NCBI GenBank assembly: GCA_037447655.1 | Contig: JBBHKE010000083.1 | Span: 126,001 to 190,000 of the forward strand | DNA length: 64,000 nt | Direction: 5' to 3' | Source of the DNA: Zygnema cylindricum | Taxonomy: Eukaryota > Streptophyta > Zygnematophyceae > Zygnematales > Zygnemataceae | Part shown: positions 1 through 10,667 of the stretch, piece by piece | How positions within the stretch are numbered: the stretch's first letter is position 1 | Layout: every line of letters starts with the position of its first letter | Notes under the pieces: generated by a model | Database searches by the model: none | What the model was told of the DNA's origin: nothing | Seen by the model: only the letters and a program-made list of their open reading frames with translations | Program-made: the position numbers and the translations under genes

Positions 1-1350
1 GTTCGGTGAGGGTGAAAATCTAAGTGATTTTAGTGGATGTGCTCAAGGTAAAACACACAGGTTACCCTTCCCAAAATAACCATCTATGATGGAGAAAAGA
101 TTTTAGATTTAGTACACACAGATATTTGGGGACCTGCTAAAGTGCCTTAACCCGGGGGAAAGAGATTTATGATGACAATCACTGATGATTGGTCTCGATA
201 TTCTAAGGTGTATTTTTGAAAAATAAGTCAGAGGCTCAAGAATGTTTTAGACAATATAAAGCACTAAGTGAAAAACTCCATGAAACCCCAATCAAGATAG
301 TAACGAGTGACAATGGTGGAGAGCATACCTCTAACCAGTTTGAGGATTTTTTGAGGGAAGATGCAGTCAAACACCAAAATGCAATTCCAAAAAACCCGAA
401 ACAGAATAGGCTAGCTGAAAGATTAAATAGAACACTAAATGATAGTGCTAGAAGTATGTTATCGGATAAGAAGATAGAAAAAAGGTTTTGGGCCGAAGCA
501 ATGAACTGTGCTAATTACCTCAAAAATATAGTTCTTACTTCAGCAATAAAAGTCTAAACACCTTATGAGAGATGGACCGACCGGTAACCTGACATATCTC
601 ACTTAAAGGTTTTTTGCAGTCAAGTGTTGAGTCTAGATACATATCGGTCTAATTGGAAGCTAGATTCTAAAGGAAAACCAGGGTACTTATTAAGATATGA
701 AGACGATGTAAAAAGATACAGAGTTTATGATCTAAAAAGGGAAGATATAATCTTAGTAAAGCATCTAGTTGTTATGGGTGAAGGAAAGTCTGTGGATCCC
801 TTTAAGTATACAAAATCAGTAAAAATCAGATTTGAGTCAGGAAATTCTGATGACTTTGAGCTTCCTAACTATCCTGATTTTAGAGAAGATGACATTCTTA
901 CAGGTACAAATCAGACAAAGAAGGACTCGGCCGTGGAAAATGTAGTGACAACTCTACCCGAAGCGGAAGGCGTGGTGGAAATTTATTCGGAATCGAGGGA
1001 CAAGGGAGAAGCCAAGATTATTCGAAAGAACCCACGGGAACCATCTATTCCGACCACAAAATTTGAGGGAGGAAAGAGAAGTAGCAAAAGGTTGCAAGAA
1101 AAACAGGTTAAAAACAAGGTTACAAAACTATCTCATCCAGATGAACCTCAGACTTATGGAGAGGCGATGAATTTTCTAGAAAGAAACTGGTGGAAGATAG
1201 CCATCAATGAGGAGTTGGCCTTAACAATAGCAGCCGACACTTATGAGTTGGTGGATTATCCACCTAACTGAAAACCAATCGGTTGTAAGAGGGTGTTCAA
1301 ATTAAAACTGAACCCAGATAACACCATTAAGCGCTACTACGCCCGATTAG
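1..1350 (+). pseudogene. Copia family A pol relic (integrase to start of RT), copy A1
   Basis: Broken pol of a Ty1/copia retrotransposon that enters from the left window edge. Positions 1-75 encode the end of the GAG-pre-integrase zinc region (GCAQGKTHRLPFP). Positions 216-557 carry integrase core with SDNGGEH (second catalytic Asp) and the RLAERLNRT block with the catalytic Glu. Positions 624-1271 encode the integrase C-terminus, linker and the first RT residues (NWWKIAINEEL, YELVDYPPN). Stops and frameshifts separate the pieces, so no product is expected. The RT frame stops abruptly at 1350, after codons for ARL, exactly where the LTR of the next element begins. This suggests copy A2 inserted into A1, although no A1 continuation is seen beyond A2. 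The family assignment is firm. Confidence 0.85.
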
Positions 1351-2250
1351 TGTTATAATTTATAAATCTTTATTTCAGTCAATAGGGGTAAATATAACTT
1401 AGGATATTTTTCCTAGTAGTCTACTTAATACTTACCTTAAGTAGTGTTACAATAGCAAAAGGTACAATAGATTATATTGTAATTTTTCAGGGACACGTAT
1501 CAACGAAAGAACGTATGCAGGTTTTTCGGAGTAGCGCCGATAGTCAGCCATACATGTCAAAAAGTTGACGATGCGATTCACATGATCGAACGAACGGGAT
1601 CTGTCCCTAGTATTCCGGAAACATATGGTACAGCTCGACGGTAGCATCGTCAATTGAATCTGTTCCAAAGGACATGATTCACCTGGGACCACAAGCGTGA
1701 TTCGCGTGGGATCACAAGTGACGAAGCACTCAGGTGCTTCGTACTACACGACCATATTCAGCTAGACTTTAGCGGTCACCGCTGACTAAGCATTTGGAAC
1801 GTTTTGTGTACGGTTAGAACGTTTTGTGTACGGTTCAATATCTGTAAATATCTGAATAACATTAGTTTGTTGTTTAGTGTGATATAAAATAGTGTTCCAT
1901 TAATCAGGTTTTTAGAAAATAGAAATTAGGGTTTTTGAGGTACAGTGACGTACGGGTAGGATGCTTTGTCGTTAGTCATGATAATAATCGTAGTAACGAT
2001 TACCCAAATTAGTGTAGATCAGTTGATACACACTGTGAGTGTATAACTTAGGACTTAGCCAATTTTGTAGCATCCAGTTTTGGGAATATGATTTTCTAAG
2101 GGCAATTTTTGGGAAACTTCCAGACATCATATCTTATGGTTTACAAGGTGATTTTGGCTGCAATTTTGGGAATTGTTAGTTTACTGTATTGTGTATCACT
2201 TTGGCAAAGTTGAAGCATATTGGCTTTCTAAGTCATATTTTGTGTCACTT
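1351..2250 (+). repeat. 5' LTR of copia A2 (right boundary approximate)
   Basis: Starts TGTTATAATTTATAAATC, matching the 3' LTR start at 6495. It includes a perfect-looking 20-bp tandem duplication (GAACGTTTTGTGTACGGTTA, 1798-1837). The related LTR at 59122 aligns through this region. The right end is uncertain because the 3' copy is truncated and no initiator-Met primer site is visible. The gag ATG at 2298 sets an upper limit. Confidence 0.75.
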
Positions 2251-2297
2251 CTAAGTTGGTTGTTGAGTAGGTACTTTGATAGTTTCTGTTGTTTTTC

Positions 2298-3288
2298 ATG
2301 TCTACTTCCACTACTACTGCTGGTTCTCCGCCTGCAACGGTGGTTGTAGAACAACAAGTTATGGGCCTTTCGTCAAGAATTCCTATCTTCAATGGCCAAA
2401 TGTATGCGTATTGAGCGGCGACGGCTGAATCGTTGTTTGAAACTGCTGACCTATTGGGGGTCTTCGATTGCTCCCTTGATGAAACAGATCCAACTTGGGC
2501 AAAAGACGAATTCAGTGGCAAGGAACAAACTAATTCTTTGTATTTCAGAAAATTTGGTCATGTCTCGACTAAAAATGAAGAAGGCGGGGGAGATTTGGAC
2601 ATCCCTCAAATCCGCTTTTGAGAAAACAAATGTTCATGAGGAGCTCTTGGTGGCTGGAAAGATTTGGGGATACAAATACACGGGGGGAACTATGGTTGAG
2701 TACTGTGACAATTTTCGCGCGCTCATTGATGCTCACTCTTTGCTGGAGGGTCATTTCCTGAGTTTCAACAGGCAGCTTTGCTTATTAGAGGTATCTCTAG
2801 TAGCATGAAGGGTGTGTCTGTTCAATTAAAGAGTCATGACAAAGCTAGCTGGTCATTTCAGTTAGCGTATAATCTTATATTGGAGGAAGAAACAAATACT
2901 AAACTCCTTGAGGGAGAAGAAAAGGTTGAAGCATTTGGAACAGACTTTGACAAAAGAAATCACTTTAATCAGAATAGGAATCAGATTAACCAAAATCAAA
3001 ATCAATATAGTATAAGGCAGAATAGGCCATCTACTACTACTTGTTTCTATTGTTCTGAGAAGGGTCATGGATACAGGTACTGTCATAAATTGAAGAAGGC
3101 TAATGAGACAGGTTTATATTGGCGAAGGTGGCAACAGAGCCAGTATCACAGAGGTTTTTCTGGAAATCCTGCCCGTAGAAATGCTATTTTTTCAACTTCT
3201 GCAAATGATGCCGATGAATCTCTCAGCTTCAATGAGCAAGAGGAGACGGATTTATTTGCTATGGCGGCTACCATAGAGGGTCCAAAGG
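2298..3288 (+). pseudogene. Copia A2 gag (nucleocapsid) relic
   Basis: The Gag frame starts at ATG 2298 (MSTSTTTAGSPP) and continues with SRIPIFNGQMYAY, like the N-terminal copia Gag domain that packages element RNA. A stop lies near 2412, and frame changes near 2575 and 2760 move the reading to other frames (EIWTSLKSAFEK, then AYNLILEEE). The nucleocapsid zinc knuckle is complete at 3046-3087: CFYCSEKGHGYRYC (CX2CX4HX4C). Asn/Gln-rich sequence precedes it. It is contiguous with the protease segment. The start was chosen because the relative at 60043 begins with nearly the same peptide. Confidence 0.8.
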
Positions 3289-4620
3289 ATGCAAGATGGA
3301 TCATGGACACGGGAGCGTCTACCCACATGTGTTAAAACAAGGCGGCTTTTACAAATATGCAGCAAACATCTCGAAAGAGTATCTACTATGCTTGCGGCAT
3401 GAGTGTTCAAACCTCAACTCAGGGTGATGTATCACTGATGGTAGATGTGGGGGGAAAGTCGGTAGAGAGAACCCTTCACAATGTTTTGTATGTTCCAGAT
3501 TTTAAGAAAAATCTTTTTTCTACTTCATTAGTGGATAGCAAAGGCTTTGAAGTTGTTTTGAAAGAAGGGAGACAGGTTGTTAGCAAGAAAGGGAAAGTCG
3601 TAGTAACAGGAACTAGAGATGCGAGCAAAATGTACCGGATGGACATGGCTGAATATATGGGAAAATGATGTTCTCTACTCCAGTGTCGAATGTGATAATG
3701 AGTTGTGACATAAGAGATTAGGACACATGAATTATGATAGTCTAAAGAAAATGGTGAATTCGGGAAAAGTTGATGGATTTTCTCTCACATCTCATCCTAC
3801 AAAAACATGTGATGGTTGTTCACTTGGAAAGATCCACAAATTGCCATTTCCACATAAATTAGACCATAGATCGGAAAAAGTTTTGCAGCTCATCCATTCA
3901 GATGTTCTCGGTCCTTCACAAGTGGCTTTGGCTGGAGGGGTCCACTATATGGTCACATTTACAGATGACTACTCAAGGTACACAAAAGTTTACTTCATGC
4001 AACATAAAAGTGAAGTGTTTACTCACTTCAAACACTACAAAGTGTGGGCGCAAAAGCTTCATGGAGTTCCAATATTGGCAATAAGATCAGACTTAGGGGG
4101 AGAATACACATCGAAGGAATTCGAAGAATTTCTCCTTCGAAAGGTATCACTCAAAATATTAGAGTTCCGTATACACCGGAACAAAATGGTGTTTCTGAGA
4201 GATTAAATAGGACAGTGAGAGAGAGTGCCCGGTCCATGCTTGTAGATAAAGGGCTAGATTTGAAATTCTTGGCTGAAGCACTTAACTGTGCTGTTTATAT
4301 TAAAAATAGAATTGCTTCTAGGTCTGTTAGCACTACACCTTATGAACTTTGGACAGGGGAAAAACCTGATGTTAGTCACTTTAAGATCTTTGGCAGCAAG
4401 TATTTTATTTTGGATACTTTACAGGATAGATGGAAAATGGAGCCTAAACGCTTACCTGGGATTTTCATGGGGTATGATGATAATGCGAAAGGATATAGAG
4501 TTTTTGTACTTGAGAAACAGAAAGTGATTGTTTGTAGAAATATCCAGATTAAAGATGAACAGGATTCGGTTGACCTGTTTAAAGTGCCAGATCAACCGGC
4601 AAAAAAAAAGCAAGAATATG
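3289..4620 (+). pseudogene. Copia A2 protease and integrase relic
   Basis: The aspartic protease motif WIMDTGASTHMC is intact but is followed at once by TAA (3333-3335). Downstream, 3357-3668 keeps the protease-like block LHNVLYVPDFKKNLF. A stop replaces Trp in the pre-integrase LWHKRLGH motif near 3708. The zinc and core integrase blocks follow: CDGCSLGKIHKLPFP, IHSDVLGP (first Asp), RSDLGGEYTS (second Asp), then a frameshift near 4145 and TPEQNGVSERLNRT (catalytic Glu). The C-terminal WTGEKPDVSHFKIFG block is well kept. Cleavage and integration would have been its roles. It is inactive as it stands. Confidence 0.85.
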
Positions 4621-6471
4621 TCATTTTTCACCATACGCAGCGAGTCTCTTTTCCACCGGCAAGTGGGACACCTCTTCCTTCAGTTCCTCTAGTGCCTTTA
4701 CAGGCTGCTTCCCCAAAAACTACACCTCAGGTGGAAGGAACTACTAAACATTCTGTACCAAATCAAGTTACGGTTCAGACTAAACATCGAAACCAGAGGT
4801 TGTCGACAATCTCAACCTCAGAATTTTCGAGGGGAAAGAGATCTAGCAGCCGTCTGCAAGCAAGCTCTCACTTTGTTTTTTCTGCAGCTACAAAAGAGCC
4901 TCTAAAAATCCAGAAGGCCTTCTCATCACCTGAGAGAAATCAGTGGATCGAGGCAGCAAACGATAAAATGAAGTCCATTATGGAGGCACAAACATGGGAG
5001 CTGGTGGATCTTCCTCCGGGCAAGAAAGCCATCGGCAGCAAATGGGTACTCAAGGTGAAGCTAAACACGGACAACACCATCGAAAGGTATAAGGCCAGAC
5101 TAGTGGCTAAAGGATATAATCAAAAAGAAGGTATTAACTTTGAGGAAATCTTCTCCCCAGTTGTTTGATTTCCCACTATCAGAATTTTGCTAAGTCTAGC
5201 GACTATAGAGAATATGGAAATACATCAGATGGATGTTAAAATTGCTTTCTTACATGGAGAGTTTGAAAAAACAATTTATATGAAACAACCTGAAATGTAT
5301 GTTGAAAAGGGAAAGGAATAATTAGTGTGTAAATTGATGAAATCTTTGTATGGGCTAAAACAAGCCCCGCTTTAGTGGAATCTGAAGTTAGATGAGTTTT
5401 TGACTGGGCTGGGTTTTAAGAGAATTAGCTCAGATCATTCTGTATATGTTCAACAAGGAGAGGATGGGGTAATTTACATTGCTGTATATGTGGATAATCT
5501 ATTATTAACAAGTAAGTCAATGGATGAAATAAACCGCATTAAAGCGGCTTTAAGGTCTAGGTTCAAGATGAAAGACCTCGGTGAGGCCAAATATATTTTA
5601 GGAATACACGTAGAAAGAGAGAGAAATAAAAGGCTGATTGTGTTGACTCATAAAAAGTAATAGGTAACATGCTAGAAAGATTTGAAATGAAAGATGTGAA
5701 AGGATCCGTAACTCCCATGGAATTCAAGAAGAAATTAGAAGGAATTGATACAGGTTTAGGCATAATTGTTGGTGAGATTCTAGAGACAGGGGAGGAAGAG
5801 TTTATAGCTTCAAAGCCAAATAGACAGATAGTTGAAAGTCTTATATATTTTATGAATTGTACGAGACCCGACATTGCAGCAGATGTGGGGTCTTGAGTAG
5901 AAGTCTACAGAATCCTAAAAGGGCAGACTGGGATGCAAGGAAAAGAGTGTTGAGATATCTTACAGGTACTTGAAATCTTAAGCTTGTTCTCGGAGGAGGA
6001 GAGGTGAAAATCCAGAAGTGGAGCGATGCTAGTTATGGGGACATGCCAAGCCGGAAATCTACGACCGGCTTCGTTCTGAAGATTGGCGATGGAACTTGCT
6101 GCTGGAGTAGCAAATTACAAAAGGTTACAGCTCAATCCACAATGGAGTCAGAATATATGGTAGCAGCTTCCGCCCTCAAGGAGCTCCTATGGGTCAAGTC
6201 CATTTTACAGGAACTTGGGTATATACAAATTGGCCCTCAAGCTATCTGGTGTGACAACGAAGCTGCAATAGCAACTGCCTCTAACCCCAACCATCACTTT
6301 AAGAGCAAACACATGGATGTTAGACCTCACTTTGTTAGAGAAAAATTACTTGCAAAAGTCGTTAAATTGTGTTATTTACCAGATGAGAAGATGGTGGCTG
6401 ACATGTTAACAAAAGCCCTTCCTGCTTCTAAGTTACAGTTTTGCAGAGATGCTATTGGACTAAGCGAGTAA
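4621..6471 (+). pseudogene. Copia A2 reverse transcriptase and RNase H relic
   Basis: The linker ends in RGKRSSSRLQAS. RT begins at NQWIEAANDKMK and runs through WELVDLPPG, SKWVLKVKLN, RYKARLVAKGY. Stops interrupt it at 5166 and near 5320 and 5373. The polymerase active site reads YVDN (5487-5498) instead of YVDD, so one catalytic Asp is lost. Frame changes occur near 5655 and 5896. RNase H (6004-6471) is the best preserved part: KWSDASYGD, STMESEYM, WCDNEAAI, KHMDVRPHF, and the terminal DMLTKALP. The stop is followed within about 15 bases by the polypurine tract. Confidence 0.88.
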
Positions 6472-6483
6472 CTCAGTTTAAAG

Positions 6484-6494
6484 ATATAGGGGAG
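6484..6494 (+). promoter_or_regulatory. Polypurine tract (plus-strand primer) of copia A2
   Basis: The purine-rich ATATAGGGGAG lies directly against the TG that opens the 3' LTR at 6495. This is the standard plus-strand priming site of LTR retrotransposons. Confidence 0.7.
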
Positions 6495-6838
6495 TGTTGT
6501 AATTTATAAATCTTTATTTTAGTCAACAGGGGTAAAAATAACTTAGAATATTATTCCTAGTATTCTACTGTAATACTTACCTTAACTACTCTTACAACAG
6601 CAAAAGGTACAGTAGAGTGTATTGTACTTTTGCAAGGACACGTGTCGGCGAAAGAACGTATGCAGGTTTTTCGGAGTAGCGCCGACAGTCAGCCATACGT
6701 GTCAAAAAGTTGACGATGCGATTCACATGATTGGACGAACGGGATCTGACCCGAGTATTCCAGAACCATATGGTACAGCTCGACGGTAGCATCGTCAATT
6801 GAATCTGTTCCAAAGGACGCGATTCACCTGGGACCACA
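6495..6838 (+). repeat. 3' LTR of copia A2, truncated
   Basis: Begins TGTTGTAATTTATAAATC and follows the 5' LTR through GGGACCACAA, then breaks to unrelated sequence at about 6839. Only about the first third of the LTR is present, so the 3' end was lost by deletion or at an assembly join (an N-run follows at 6978). Confidence 0.8.
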
Positions 6839-7032
6839 AAACGACAACATTCTCATCAATTCCATTCATAATGTCATCTTATGATCCTTATTATAAGATT
6901 CAATAAAAATGGGGACAACTGATTTTATTTCTAAATATTTAATGTTGTGAGGGGATATAGAAATTTGACTCAATGAGNNNNNNNNNNNNNNNNNNNNNNN
7001 NNNNNNNNNNNNNNNNNNNNNNNNNNNNNNNN
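6839..7032. other. Short unique stretch and assembly gap (N 6978-7032)
   Basis: About 140 AT-rich bases without recognisable features, followed by 55 Ns. The break between a truncated LTR and a mid-pol fragment may partly reflect the gap. Confidence 0.9.
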
Positions 7033-9110
7033 CTAGATCCTAAAGGAAAACCGGGATACTTATTAGGATATGATGAGGATGTAAAAAGATACAGAGTTTA
7101 TGATCTAAAAAGAGAACATATAATCTTAGTAAAGCATCTAGTTATTATGGATGAAGGAAAGTCGTGGATCCCTTCAAGTATACAAAGTCAATAAAAATCA
7201 GATTTGAGTCAGAAAATTCCGAGTACTTTGAGCTTCCTAATATCTTGGATTCAATGAAGATGACATTCTTACAGGTACAAATTAGACCAAAAAGGACTCG
7301 GCCGTTGAAATTCTAGTGACAACTCTACCCGAAACGGAAGACATGGTGGAAATTGATTCGGAATCGAGGCACAGGGAAGAAGCCGAGATTGTTCGAAAGA
7401 ACCCACCAGAACCATCTATTCCAGCCACAGATTTTGAGGGAGGAAGGAGGAGTGGCAAAAGGTTGCAAGAAAAATAGGTTAATAATAAGGTAACAAAACT
7501 ATCTCATGAAGATGAACCTCAGACTTATGGAGAGGCGATGACTTGTCTAGAAAGAAACCCATGGAAGACAACCATCAATGAGGAGATGGCCTCAATTATG
7601 GCAGCGGATATTTGGGAGTTGGTGGATTGTCCACCTAACCGAAACCCTATCGGTTGTAAGTGGGTGTTCAAATTAAAACTAAACTTAGATAACACCATTG
7701 AGCCTAACAAGGTCTGGTTAGTGGCTAAATGATTCACACAGAAAGAAGGAATCGACTACGAGAAAACCTTTGGCCCAGTCGTCAGATTTCCCTTAGGCCG
7801 CATACTTGTCAGTTTGGCAGCAGTGGAAGACATGGAGGTGCACCAGATGGACATCAAGGCAGCCTTTTTGCATAGAAAATTGGAAAAGGAGATCTTCATG
7901 CGACAACCCGAAGGATTTGTGGAGCAAGGAGAGGAGAGTAAGGTATGCCGACAGATTAAATCTCTTTATTGTTTGAAACAAGCGCCCCGACAGTGGAATA
8001 AGAACCTTGGTGAGTCTCTTACCGGTTTGGGATATATCCGGATCAGCTCATATCACTCAATCTATGTTTTTGAAGATGAGGAAGATATTTTTTTTATTGC
8101 AATTTATGTGGATGATTTGCTTGTTCTAAGTAAATAAATGGACAAAATTAATAAACTGAAAACGGATCTTAAGGGGAGATTTGAGATGAAGGATATGGGG
8201 GAGGCAAGATATATTTTGGGAATTCAAGTAGAAAGAGACCAAGAAAGAAAGATTATTAGACTAACTCAAAAGGAAGCAATAGGGAACATGTTGAAAAAGA
8301 TTTAGATGGATAAGGCTAATAGTTGTACAGCTCTAATAGAGTTGAAGGAAGGTAGTGAGGGGAGTGTGGAAGGAGTCATAATCTTCGATGAGGAATTAGG
8401 TCCGGGAGAACAGAAGTTCATGCAGACTGTTTCTTACATGCAAGTAGTGGGAAGCCTAATCTATTTTATGAATTGTACCCGGCCGGATTTGGCTGCTGCT
8501 ATAGGAGTGATGAGTCGAAGTTTAAATGCTCCCACTAAGAGAGATTGGGAGGCACCTAAGAGGGTCCTTAGATATTAGATAGGAACTACGGATCTATGGT
8601 TGCATTTGGGTGGAGGGAATATTGACATCACTACTTGGAGTGATGCCAGTTATGGTGATGCTCCGATGAGGAGATATACTTCTGGATATGAATTGTATGT
8701 GGGTGATGGAGCTTGTTGCTGGAGTAGAAAACAACAAAAGGTTATTGCTCAGTCCACCATGGAGGCTGAGTATATGGCCTCTTGCTCTGCTGTAAAAGAA
8801 TTGTTGTGGGTCAAAATTTTACTTGGTCAGCTTGGTCACCTTAAGAGCGGTGTGTAGATTTTTTTTTGTGATAATTAAGCAACAATCGCTATTGCTGCCA
8901 ATCCTAAACATCATTTTAAAACCAAACACATGGACATTAGACTTAGCTTTGTTAAAGAGAAACTAGAAAACAAAATAATCAGTTTAGAGTATAGACCAGA
9001 TAGCGAGATGGTAGCAGACATGATGACCAAACCTGTGCCTTCCTCTAAGCTAATTTTCTGCAGGGAGAAGTGTGGTATGAAAATAAAGAGTGACTAGATA
9101 ATAAAGGGAG
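7033..9110 (+). pseudogene. Copia family A pol relic (linker, RT, RNase H), copy A3
   Basis: Starts mid-linker straight after the N gap (GYLLGYDEDVKRYRVYDL), closely related to 660-1350. RT blocks: WELVDCPPN, CKWVFKLKLN, VHQMDIKAAFLH, LYCLKQAPRQW, and an intact YVDD at 8105-8116. Stops occur at 7476, 7731, 8135, 8303 and 8577. RNase H shows TWSDASYGD, QSTMEAEYMAS and KHMDIRLSFV, with a stop near 8857, and the terminal MMTKPVPSSKL. Two or more frame changes make it non-functional. A purine run (ATAAAGGGAG) leads into a partial LTR at 9111. Confidence 0.85.
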
Positions 9111-9158
9111 TGTAGAAAATTAATGGTTCTTTTAATTTTTTCTAGGTCTAAAATGAAT
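9111..9158 (+). repeat. First ~48 bases of the 3' LTR of copy A3
   Basis: TGTAGAAAATTAATGG follows the polypurine run directly and contains the TTTTCTAGGTCTAAA block shared with the LTR starts at 10668 and 24665(-). It is cut off by the type B LTR at 9159. Confidence 0.65.
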
Positions 9159-10040
9159 TGTTGAAAAGAGGTAATTAATATTTCACTTCTCTATTTTAGT
9201 TATACTTTAAAGAGAGAGAGTGAGGATTAAAGGCACACCATGGCTCCCGCCATATTTAGAAAGTGGCAGATTTTGAAGTAGATGATATTTTACCAAAATG
9301 TTGCCTGTGTCCGGATTTGAGCCTGCGACCTTTGGATTCTCTAGAGTCGGGCGCCTTAACCATTAAGGCGCTACGAAACGATACACGTGACGGATTTCAA
9401 AGATATATAAACATTAACAAAACGGCTAATTAACACCAAACTAACGAAGAGGAACAATTCATGCATCTACGTGAATTTGAACCGTGTAAAATATGTTTTG
9501 ATCGAACAGCCAGCATTGTAGCCGCCACTCGAAGTGTGCTTTTGGCGGCATTTGGAGATAGCGTCACGCGATGCCACGTGGCGCTGCATTATTTGATACC
9601 GGAGAAGATGGGAGGAGGAACCATGGCTCCCAATTTGAGAGGTGTTACCTTGTAGACAATGTCGTACAATAGACGTACAATAAGTGCATCGCCCATTGTA
9701 CCTTCTTCTACTATATAGTATTCCTATTGGTCTAGGGTTTAGTAGGAGGTAGTCGTGAGTAGGCACACCAAGACTTAGTGATGTTTAGGTACCTATCTTT
9801 AGGAGAGCTTGTAAATATAAAGGTCATTTTTGACGAGCCATAGCTTACTGCTCAAGGGAGCAAATTCGGAGATTGTTTTTGCTAACGACTCAAGGGAGTC
9901 TTGCCTTCATTGGGGTGAAGGTGATCAGAGTTTTTGTTTGTCAGGGTGACAAATATTCTTTCTGAAACACAAAAGGGTCAGGGTAATCCTATAGGCTTTG
10001 TGTGAGCTGTACTCTAAGGACCTATGGAGCAGCAGCAGCA
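9159..10040 (+). repeat. Type B LTR
   Basis: Begins TGTTGAAAAGAGGTAATT and aligns along its length with the LTR at 21146-22033, including the antisense tRNA-like segment and the block near 9461-9655 conserved in both copies. The right end lies within repeated GCAGCA bases near 10030-10047, where pol sequence resumes, so the boundary is approximate. No matching 5-bp flanks are visible (TGAAT versus TAGCA), so this is not a clean insertion. Confidence 0.75.
9302..9374 (-). other. tRNA-like segment antisense within the type B LTR
   Basis: Read on the minus strand this 73-base stretch has an A-box-like TAATGGTTAAGGCG and a B-box-like GGCTCAAATCC at about tRNA spacing. The arms do not fold cleanly, so it is a relic rather than a tRNA gene. 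The equivalent place in the LTR at 21146 (about 21290-21365) and in the type C LTRs carries related sequence. Pol III activity is not shown. Confidence 0.5.
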
Positions 10041-10665
10041 TAGCAGCAGCAATTGGAGTACTCAATAGGAGTCTTAATGATCCTAGGAAAAGAGATTGGG
10101 AAGCAGCCAAGAGAATCGTGAGATATCTGGTGGGAACCAGAGAGTTATGGTTGCATTTGGGAGGGAAGAAGACTGATATCACTACTTGGAGTGATACCAG
10201 TTATGGGAATGCACCTATGAGAAGATGTACTTTTGGGTATGTGTTTTATGTGGGGGAAGGGGCTTGCTGTTGGAACAGCAAACAACAAAAGGTTGTCGCT
10301 CATTCTACTATGGAGGCTGAGTATATGGCCTCTTGTTCTGCTGTGAAAGAGTTGATGTGGGTCAAGTCTTTGTTACAAAAACTAGGGTATATGAAGGAGG
10401 GAGTGCATGAAGTCTTTTGTTATATTCAGGCTGCCATTGCAATTGCAACCAATCCAAAACATCATTTCAAAGCTAAACATATGGACATAAGATTGAGCTT
10501 CGTGAGAGAAAAAGTTGAAAATATAATTGTGAATCTTCTGTATAGGTCTGATGAAGAAATGGTGGTTGACATGATGACCAAACCTATACCCTCTCCCAAG
10601 TTAAAATATTGTAGGGAAAAATATGGATTTAGAGAAAAATTGAAAATTGACTAGAAAATAAGGGG
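10041..10665 (+). pseudogene. Copia family A/B pol C-terminal relic (RT end plus RNase H)
   Basis: An open frame from the LTR edge: AAAIGVLNRSLNDPRKRDW (end of RT connection), TRELWLHLGG, ITTWSDTSYGN, HSTMEAEYMAS, KHMDIRLSFVREK, DMMTKPIPSPKLKYC, then a stop at 10652. One expected RNase H Asp block (FCDNKAA) reads CYIQAA. It starts abruptly at the LTR B edge and ends 3' with AAATAAGGGGAG against the LTR at 10668. The open frame is long, but the product would be only the last ~200 residues of Pol. Confidence 0.8.
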
Positions 10666-10667
10666 AG

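Larger units (their letters stand above)
1351..6838 (+). mobile_element. Ty1/copia LTR retrotransposon, family A, copy A2 (degenerate)
   Basis: Near-complete copia-order element: 5' LTR (1351), gag, protease, integrase, RT, RNase H, polypurine tract, and a 3' LTR truncated at 6838. The gene order INT before RT identifies Ty1/copia rather than gypsy. The first ~340 bases of the two LTRs differ at many positions (roughly one in eight by eye), which points to an old insertion. Every coding segment carries stops or frameshifts and the RT motif is altered, so it is not autonomous. The missing 3' end of the right LTR prevents a target-site-duplication test. Confidence 0.88.

Noticed and set aside
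1447-1692. Open frame MVPGESCPLEQIQL on the minus strand, repeated at 6592-6837
   Set aside because: Both lie in the copia A2 LTRs; shared LTR ancestry explains the similarity.
9302-9374. A functional tRNA gene
   Set aside because: The A and B box words are present but the acceptor and anticodon arms do not pair, and the sequence recurs at the same place in related LTRs, so it is an LTR component.
9461-9655. Open frame beginning MHLREFEPCKIC, conserved at 21449
   Set aside because: It is conserved only because both copies are the same type B LTR. The frame overlaps another on the opposite strand and has no coding signature.
9159-10040. Clean type B LTR insertion into copy A3
   Set aside because: Flanking 5-mers (TGAAT and TAGCA) do not match and the pol on the right is not the continuation of the left copy, so this is a rearranged junction rather than a simple insertion.
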